Below, piece by piece: positions 59,289 through 64,000 of a stretch of DNA of 64,000 nt (positions within the stretch are counted from its first letter, which is position 1; the number at the start of each line of letters is the position of its first letter). Below the pieces are notes generated by a model. That model saw only the letters and a list, made by a program, of their open reading frames with translations, had not been told where the DNA came from and did not search any database. This DNA comes from Chitinophagales bacterium (lineage in GTDB: Bacteria > Bacteroidota > Bacteroidia > Chitinophagales > Saprospiraceae): contig JAFLBP010000001.1 of the NCBI GenBank assembly GCA_017303875.1, forward strand, positions 62,001 to 126,000, written 5' to 3'. A program made the translations under genes and the position numbers.

Positions 59289-61033
59289 CACAGTTCTTTT
59301 TTTATTTTAAAATTCCCATTCAGGGTATGGGTCTGACCCAACAGATCAAGGGCAGTTCCGCTAATGGTTCCGGTAATGTACGCACCGTCGTCGGCGCTGA
59401 TGTTTATGCTGATATTCGGACTGGCGCTGTTCAGGTTCAGGTAGTCGGGTACCGGCGCCAGGTTATTGACATTAAAAATAGCATTCACGCTGTACGTGCC
59501 GATGCCGTTGTATTGGCGCAAATCAAGTACAAAGTTACCGCCGATGGTCAACGCTTCCAGCACCATCCAGTTTGAAGTGACATTTTCTTTCTTGTAAAAA
59601 CGGGTTGGTGCTACTTTCAGCGTGTCCGCATCAACCTGAAGGATCAGATAATCTTCAGGATCGAGGCAGGCGCTCAACACGCCGAGCGCCACTGCGCTGG
59701 TATCGCTGTGCAACTGGAGGGGCGTCGCCTTAAAACGCGTCAGGTCGTAGCCAGTGATTTGCAATTCCGGATATTCGATACAATTAAGGGCCATTTCAAA
59801 ATCAAATACACCGGGCGCATTGAGTGGAAAAAGGCGGATCTTTCCCGGGTATTCCACGGCTATCTGACCGAGGGCCACGGGTTGACCCGCACAATCCAAC
59901 ATTTGTCCACTCACGTGTACCAGATATACGTTGAGGGTATTCGGGAGATAAATATCGGGCAGGTCGGTATTGGTGGCAAAAGGCCCGATGTCCTGGGTGT
60001 ACAAGACATTACCGCAAAGGTCTTCAATCCGAATGCGCAGGGGCGCTCCTTTGGGCACCGAGCCGCAGAAAAAGCCGTCGAGATTGGTATATCCGAAATA
60101 GATGAAATTATCGGTCAGGTCTTCCACGATTACTTTGGTGTAAAAAGCCGGGGTGGAATCGTTCTGGAAAATGGTACCCGACAGGCAAACGGGTTCCAGC
60201 GGAATATCGCAATTCCAGTAGCCGCTCGTGGGCACCTTACAAATATACACCGTGCCCGATTGCTTGCAGGCGCCTTTCAGGAGCCAGCGTTCCTGCTCCA
60301 GGTCGAAATACCAGAGCGGAATTTCGGCGGGAGCGGTATTGCGCAAAGCTTCCGGAATCGGCATTTCCAGCTCGGCGTCCTGACCGTTTTTAAGTTCTAA
60401 TTTTTGCCCCTGGAGGTTTTCCATTTCAAAGGTCATCATGCCATAAGTGGCCAGCACTTTTTCATTGCCTTTGTCGTCGCGGGCCATCAGGGCGCCGGGC
60501 ATATTTTCGCCGAGCTGATTGTCGGAAGGATCGAGCCAGCGGGCGAATACATTCACCGGGCCGTTGTAGTCTTGTCCGTCAGCCAATTTCAGGCTATTGG
60601 GTTTGATGCTGATTTTGCTACCATCGGGCCATTGCAGGTTGCCACCGGCGGCGGCCTCAAAGGTTTTGGCCTGCCCTTTTTTCAGCATTTTTATTTTGGT
60701 AAAATTTTTGGCGCCCGAGCCGCTTCCGCACATTGCCGAACCCACAAAATATCCGGGCTTGGCTACGGAAATCAGGGCATTACCTTTGGGCGCTTCCACA
60801 TTGGTGAATTTAAAAATGCCCTGCGCGTCGGTGGTGGTTTGGTGCTGATAAAGGACAACCGTTGCGCCGGAAACCGGAGCGCCGTTTTCATCGCTTACTT
60901 TTCCTTTAAAAGAATTGACAACCAAAACTATCGGTTCGTCTTCTTCAATGACGATGGAGTTGACCAGATCGTTTTGCCGGCAGGCAACCAGCAGCGATAA
61001 AAAGAAAAGCAGAATGGCAGTTGACTTTTGCAT
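59288..61033 (-). CDS. Lipoprotein with carboxypeptidase-regulatory-like domain
   Basis: A 581-residue predicted lipoprotein (MQKSTAILLFFLSLLVACRQ; lipobox LLVAC). Residues about 40-110 form a CarboxypepD_reg-like beta-sandwich (FKGKVSDENGAPVSGATVVL, TTDAQGIFKFTNV). Further beta domains follow, including a second such module around GFFCGSVPKGAPLRIRIEDL. There are many cysteines in the mature part. It is the first gene of the operon with the ECF sigma factor and the barrel-fused regulator, coupled to the sigma gene by TGATG. It could be the surface component sensed or controlled by that system. Confidence 0.85.
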   Translation of the reverse strand: MQKSTAILLFFLSLLVACRQNDLVNSIVIEEDEPIVLVVNSFKGKVSDENGAPVSGATVVLYQHQTTTDAQGIFKFTNVEAPKGNALISVAKPGYFVGSAMCGSGSGAKNFTKIKMLKKGQAKTFEAAAGGNLQWPDGSKISIKPNSLKLADGQDYNGPVNVFARWLDPSDNQLGENMPGALMARDDKGNEKVLATYGMMTFEMENLQGQKLELKNGQDAELEMPIPEALRNTAPAEIPLWYFDLEQERWLLKGACKQSGTVYICKVPTSGYWNCDIPLEPVCLSGTIFQNDSTPAFYTKVIVEDLTDNFIYFGYTNLDGFFCGSVPKGAPLRIRIEDLCGNVLYTQDIGPFATNTDLPDIYLPNTLNVYLVHVSGQMLDCAGQPVALGQIAVEYPGKIRLFPLNAPGVFDFEMALNCIEYPELQITGYDLTRFKATPLQLHSDTSAVALGVLSACLDPEDYLILQVDADTLKVAPTRFYKKENVTSNWMVLEALTIGGNFVLDLRQYNGIGTYSVNAIFNVNNLAPVPDYLNLNSASPNISINISADDGAYITGTISGTALDLLGQTHTLNGNFKIKKEL

Positions 61034-61100
61034 AAGTTGCTTTGGTAAAAGTGTGATGATTGGGGCGCGCCGTTTTACATATAGATGTTTGAAGCCGTGA

Positions 61101-61123
61101 AAACGCTACAAAAAGCGTTTTTT
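61101..61123. promoter_or_regulatory. Hairpin in the leader of the sigma-factor operon
   Basis: AAACGCT and AGCGTTT form a perfect 7-bp stem with a six-base loop, followed on the plus strand by TTT. It lies 68-90 bases upstream of the lipoprotein ATG, within the spacer to the divergent fructanase gene. Function unknown; it may be a small terminator or an operator. Confidence 0.3.
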
Positions 61124-61260
61124 AAATAATTATATTTTTTAAAAAATGCGCTATCATTGTCGGTCGGTTTGGAATAATAATTTCAAAAAACATTGTTTTT
61201 ACGCTTGTTAAAGGTAAAGTCAAAACTATTCCAAACAATTGATTTTCAAAATATTAAAAC

Positions 61261-62847
61261 ATGTCAAAACCATTACGCTTCCTTTGTGTAGTCCTATTGT
61301 TGTTAACGGGAATGAATGCTTTTGCGCAGCGCAGTGCCAATGGAAAAAAAATGAAACCCTACAGGGAGCCACACCGCCCGCAGCTTCATTTTTCGCCGAA
61401 GGCCAACTGGATGAACGACCCCAACGGCATGGTCTTCTTTGAGGATGAATACCATCTTTTTTACCAGTATTATCCCGACTCCAACGTCTGGGGGCCAATG
61501 CACTGGGGCCATGCGGTAAGTAAAGACCTCATGCACTGGCAACATTTGCCCATTGCGCTGTACCCCGACTCGCTGGGTTATATCTTCTCCGGCAGTGCGG
61601 TGGTCGATTGGAAAAACAGCAGTGGTTTTGGCAAAAACGGCAAGCCCCCGCTCGTTGCCATGTTTACGTATCACAACATGGCGCACGAAAAAGCCGGGCG
61701 CAAGGACTTTCAATACCAGGGCATCGCTTACAGCAATGACAATGGGCGCAGCTGGACAAAATACAGCGGCAACCCGGTTATTCCGAACAAGGATAAAATC
61801 CAGGATTTCCGAGACCCAAAAGTGATTTGGGATGAGGCCTCCCGACAATGGGTCATGGTTTTTGCCGCTTTTGACCATGTTAAAATCTGGACATCACCGG
61901 ATCTGAAAAACTGGATACATCGCTCCGATTTTGGCAAGGAATCCGGCGCGCATGGCGGCATCTGGGAATGCCCGGATTTGCTTCCGATGAAAACCGAAGA
62001 CGGCACTGAAAAATGGGTATTATTAGTGAGCATCAACCCGGGAGCACCGAACGGCGGCTCCGGAACGCAGTACTTTGTGGGTGATTTTGATGGCGTCTCT
62101 TTTCGGCCTGATCCGGCATTTGCAGCCGACACACCCAAGGGCAGGGGCGTCTGGTTGGATTATGGGCGCGACAACTATGCCGGAGTTACCTGGTCGGATC
62201 TGCCCGCAGCGCAAAATCGCCGCGTATTTATGGGCTGGATGAGCAATTGGGATTACGCCCAGGTGGTACCCACAACGGTGTGGCGCAGCGCCATGACCCT
62301 GCCCCGCACCCTGAGCCTGCATAAAACAACAAAAGGGTATCGTGTTTTTTCCAATCCCGTTGAAGAAACCCGCCTGTTGAGCAAGACATTCAAGCGCCTG
62401 AAACCTCAAACCATTGTCAAAAGCATAGCGCTGCCCCAGGCAAAAGGATTAATGCAACTCGACCTGACCTTTTCCGATATTTCCATAGATGCCGATTTTG
62501 GCATCGCGCTTTCCAATGAAAAAGGAGAACGTTATGTGATCGGTTTTGACGCCGCCAAAGGGCACTATTACAGCGATCGAAGCAAGGCCGGCGCGCATGA
62601 TTTCTCAGAAAAATTTGCTCAAAAAATTCATATTGCACCGCGTTTGAGCCAGGAGGGCGTATTGAAAATGCAGTTATTTATTGATGCTGCTGCGGTGGAA
62701 ATGTTTGCGGATGGCGGCTCAACTGTGATGACAGAACTATTTTTCCCCTCAAGCCCCTTTACAAAAGTCGAGCTTTTTCTGAACAAAGGCGTTTTAAAAC
62801 TGAGCGACGGAGTGGTGTGGCCGCTGGAGTCGATTTGGAAAAAATAG
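61261..62847 (+). CDS. Secreted GH32 fructanase (levanase/inulinase type)
   Basis: A 528-residue secreted glycoside hydrolase acting on fructans or sucrose. Signal peptide MSKPLRFLCVVLLLLTGMNA, then AFAQ. The five-bladed propeller (about 38-350) carries the nucleophile in NWMNDPNGMVFF (Asp about 52), the transition-state stabiliser in DFRDPKVIW and the acid/base Glu in GGIWECPDLLPM (about 230). The C-terminal beta-sandwich contains ADFGIALSNEKGERYVIGF and VEMFADGGSTVMTELFF. No T9SS tail is present, so it is probably periplasmic or released by another route. No susC/susD genes adjoin it, unlike typical fructan loci. Confidence 0.95.
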   Translation: MSKPLRFLCVVLLLLTGMNAFAQRSANGKKMKPYREPHRPQLHFSPKANWMNDPNGMVFFEDEYHLFYQYYPDSNVWGPMHWGHAVSKDLMHWQHLPIALYPDSLGYIFSGSAVVDWKNSSGFGKNGKPPLVAMFTYHNMAHEKAGRKDFQYQGIAYSNDNGRSWTKYSGNPVIPNKDKIQDFRDPKVIWDEASRQWVMVFAAFDHVKIWTSPDLKNWIHRSDFGKESGAHGGIWECPDLLPMKTEDGTEKWVLLVSINPGAPNGGSGTQYFVGDFDGVSFRPDPAFAADTPKGRGVWLDYGRDNYAGVTWSDLPAAQNRRVFMGWMSNWDYAQVVPTTVWRSAMTLPRTLSLHKTTKGYRVFSNPVEETRLLSKTFKRLKPQTIVKSIALPQAKGLMQLDLTFSDISIDADFGIALSNEKGERYVIGFDAAKGHYYSDRSKAGAHDFSEKFAQKIHIAPRLSQEGVLKMQLFIDAAAVEMFADGGSTVMTELFFPSSPFTKVELFLNKGVLKLSDGVVWPLESIWKK

Positions 62848-62909
62848 CAAAGCCCCCGCTTTGTCCGCCTGTGACGTTTATTCCTGCATTCAACTTTGCG
62901 GGCTTTTTT
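62848..62909 (+). terminator. Terminator after the GH32 gene
   Basis: AAAGCCCCCGC (from 62849) can pair with GCGGGCTTT (62898-62906) across a loop of about 38 bases, and a run of six T follows. The long loop makes it weaker than the other terminators. Its T run merges with the -7 box of the next gene. Confidence 0.55.
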
Positions 62910-62916
62910 ACATTTG
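62909..62916 (+). promoter_or_regulatory. -7 box for the FG-GAP protein gene
   Basis: TACATTTG fits TAnnTTTG and ends 23 bases before the start codon. It directly follows the terminator T run. Confidence 0.45.
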
Positions 62917-62939
62917 CCGCAAATCTGATCTGAAAAATT

Positions 62940-64000
62940 ATGCACTGTAATTCCCGCTCCTTCCTGAAACCCATGCTGCTTTTGCTGTTTTGTAACGGGC
63001 TTTATGTCCTGAATGCACAAACGACCTTCAGCAACAAAACCAACCTGCTTTTTGATCCCAACCTGCATTTCAGCGGCTCTGCCATTGGCGTGACCGACAT
63101 GAATGGCGACGGCCTCGACGACATTATTCGCCTCAATCAGGCCAAAGACTTGTCCATTGAGTTTCAAACATCCGGCAACAAGCCTTTCCGGCACCTGAAT
63201 ATCGGCTTTACTTCCGTACAGGAGGAGCAATGGGGGCTGTGCATCGGCGATGTAGACAACAATGGTTATCCGGAGGTGCTGACCGGCGGATTTTATGACC
63301 AGATCAAGGTCTATTTCGCCAACGCGGCAGGCAGTGCCTACACCCGCTACAACATCAGTCAGCCTTCCACCTTTGTGCAGGGCGTCAATTTTGCCGATGT
63401 GAATAACGATGGCAAATTAGATGCTTTTGTTTGTCATGATGACGGCATCGCCCGAATATTTGGCAATAACGGCAACAATACGTTTTCGCTGCAAAGCAGC
63501 TGGATTGACTTAAGCACCTCGCCGGTTTCCGACAACTCGGGCAATTACGGCTCAGTTTGGTCGGACATTGACAACGACGGCGACCTCGATCTCTACATTG
63601 CCAAGTGCCGGCAGGGCGTCAATGACGCCAACGATCCGCGCCGGATCAATCAGCTGTTCCTCAACAACGGCGACGGCACCTACACCCAGGATATTGCCAA
63701 TGCCTCCGGCCTGCGCATCGGCGCACAAAGCTGGACGGCAGATTTTGGAGATATTGACAATGACGGCGATTTTGATTGCATTGTGACCAACCACGATGTT
63801 GCTTCGCAGTTGCTGGAAAACAACGGCTCGGGTGTATTTACCGACATCACACAGGCGGCCGGCGTTCAGATTACGGGTTTGCCCATTCAGGGGATATTCC
63901 GCGATTTTGACAACGATGGCTGGATTGACCTCCTCGTTACAGGCAGCGATCATGTACTCCTGCACAACAATGGCAACAAGACGTTTACGCCTTTAATCAA
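62940..64000 (+). CDS. Secreted FG-GAP/VCBS-repeat protein, N-terminal part
   Basis: The first 353 codons of a gene that runs off the right edge. Signal peptide of about 26 residues (FLKPMLLLLFCNGLYVLNAQ). The mature part is a chain of FG-GAP repeats with calcium loops: DMNGDGLDDI, DVDNNGYPEV, DVNNDGKLDA, DIDNDGDLDLYI, DIDNDGDFDCIV and DFDNDGWIDLLV, each about 50-60 residues apart, as in integrin-like beta-propellers. Proteins of this type in Bacteroidota usually end in a T9SS sorting domain, which would lie outside the window. Likely a surface binding protein. ATG assigned from the signal peptide. Confidence 0.9.
   Translation, partial: MHCNSRSFLKPMLLLLFCNGLYVLNAQTTFSNKTNLLFDPNLHFSGSAIGVTDMNGDGLDDIIRLNQAKDLSIEFQTSGNKPFRHLNIGFTSVQEEQWGLCIGDVDNNGYPEVLTGGFYDQIKVYFANAAGSAYTRYNISQPSTFVQGVNFADVNNDGKLDAFVCHDDGIARIFGNNGNNTFSLQSSWIDLSTSPVSDNSGNYGSVWSDIDNDGDLDLYIAKCRQGVNDANDPRRINQLFLNNGDGTYTQDIANASGLRIGAQSWTADFGDIDNDGDFDCIVTNHDVASQLLENNGSGVFTDITQAAGVQITGLPIQGIFRDFDNDGWIDLLVTGSDHVLLHNNGNKTFTPLI

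Overview
The window looks like chromosomal DNA of a Bacteroidota bacterium, probably of the Saprospiria type (inference). Secreted proteins end in type IX secretion (T9SS) sorting domains of both type A and type B, and one carries a SprB repeat. Several promoters match the Bacteroidota -7 box TAnnTTTG, Shine-Dalgarno sequences are mostly absent, and hybrid-two-component-like and anti-sigma/beta-barrel architectures typical of the phylum occur. Most of the window has moderately high G+C; one segment (about 7.1-13.5 kb) is clearly A+T-rich.

Layout. 0-7.1 kb: start of topA, a DUF6794 protein, a Rieske oxygenase, a gliding-type T9SS protein, two secreted or cytosolic esterases, prfB with its programmed +1 frameshift, and a membrane protein. 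7.1-13.5 kb: an A+T-rich accessory island. It holds a duplicated two-gene module (predicted lipoprotein A plus cytosolic protein B, the second B truncated), an orphan lipoprotein, and four copies of a roughly 330-bp structured repeat, three of them between the genes. 13.5-29 kb: a secreted esterase, guaA, an orphan OmpR-type regulator, two subtilisin-like proteases, gyrA and TPR proteins. 29-35.6 kb: an uptake [NiFe] hydrogenase (small, large, cytochrome b, maturation protease) facing hypA-hypB-hypC and a nickel permease. The small subunit carries the six-cysteine signature of O2-tolerant enzymes. 35.7-41.3 kb: DinB-like protein, phosphopantetheinyl transferase, LOG-family protein, galE, a predicted 30-residue membrane peptide, and a membrane-bound receiver-AraC protein lacking a kinase. 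41.4-53.2 kb: ccmE-ccmF, NUDIX, pyrE, M42 peptidase, a C40 peptidase homologue without its catalytic cysteine, a GH36 alpha-galactosidase and a large AsmA-like protein. 53.2-64 kb: a giant beta-propeller T9SS protein, an Arg/Asp-repeat protein, an operon of lipoprotein, ECF sigma factor and anti-sigma/beta-barrel fusion, a secreted GH32 fructanase, and the start of an FG-GAP protein.

Intergenic DNA is unusual. Four junctions hold long hairpins (arms of about 17-58 bp) built from short iterated words, and two of these loci share the same GTTTTAGT-type word. Two more junctions carry conventional strong terminators. No tRNA, rRNA, CRISPR array or intact transposase was seen.

The best candidates for undescribed biology are the A/B module with its structured repeat family, the trans-envelope sigma-factor regulator next to the Arg/Asp-repeat protein, and the C40 pseudoenzyme.
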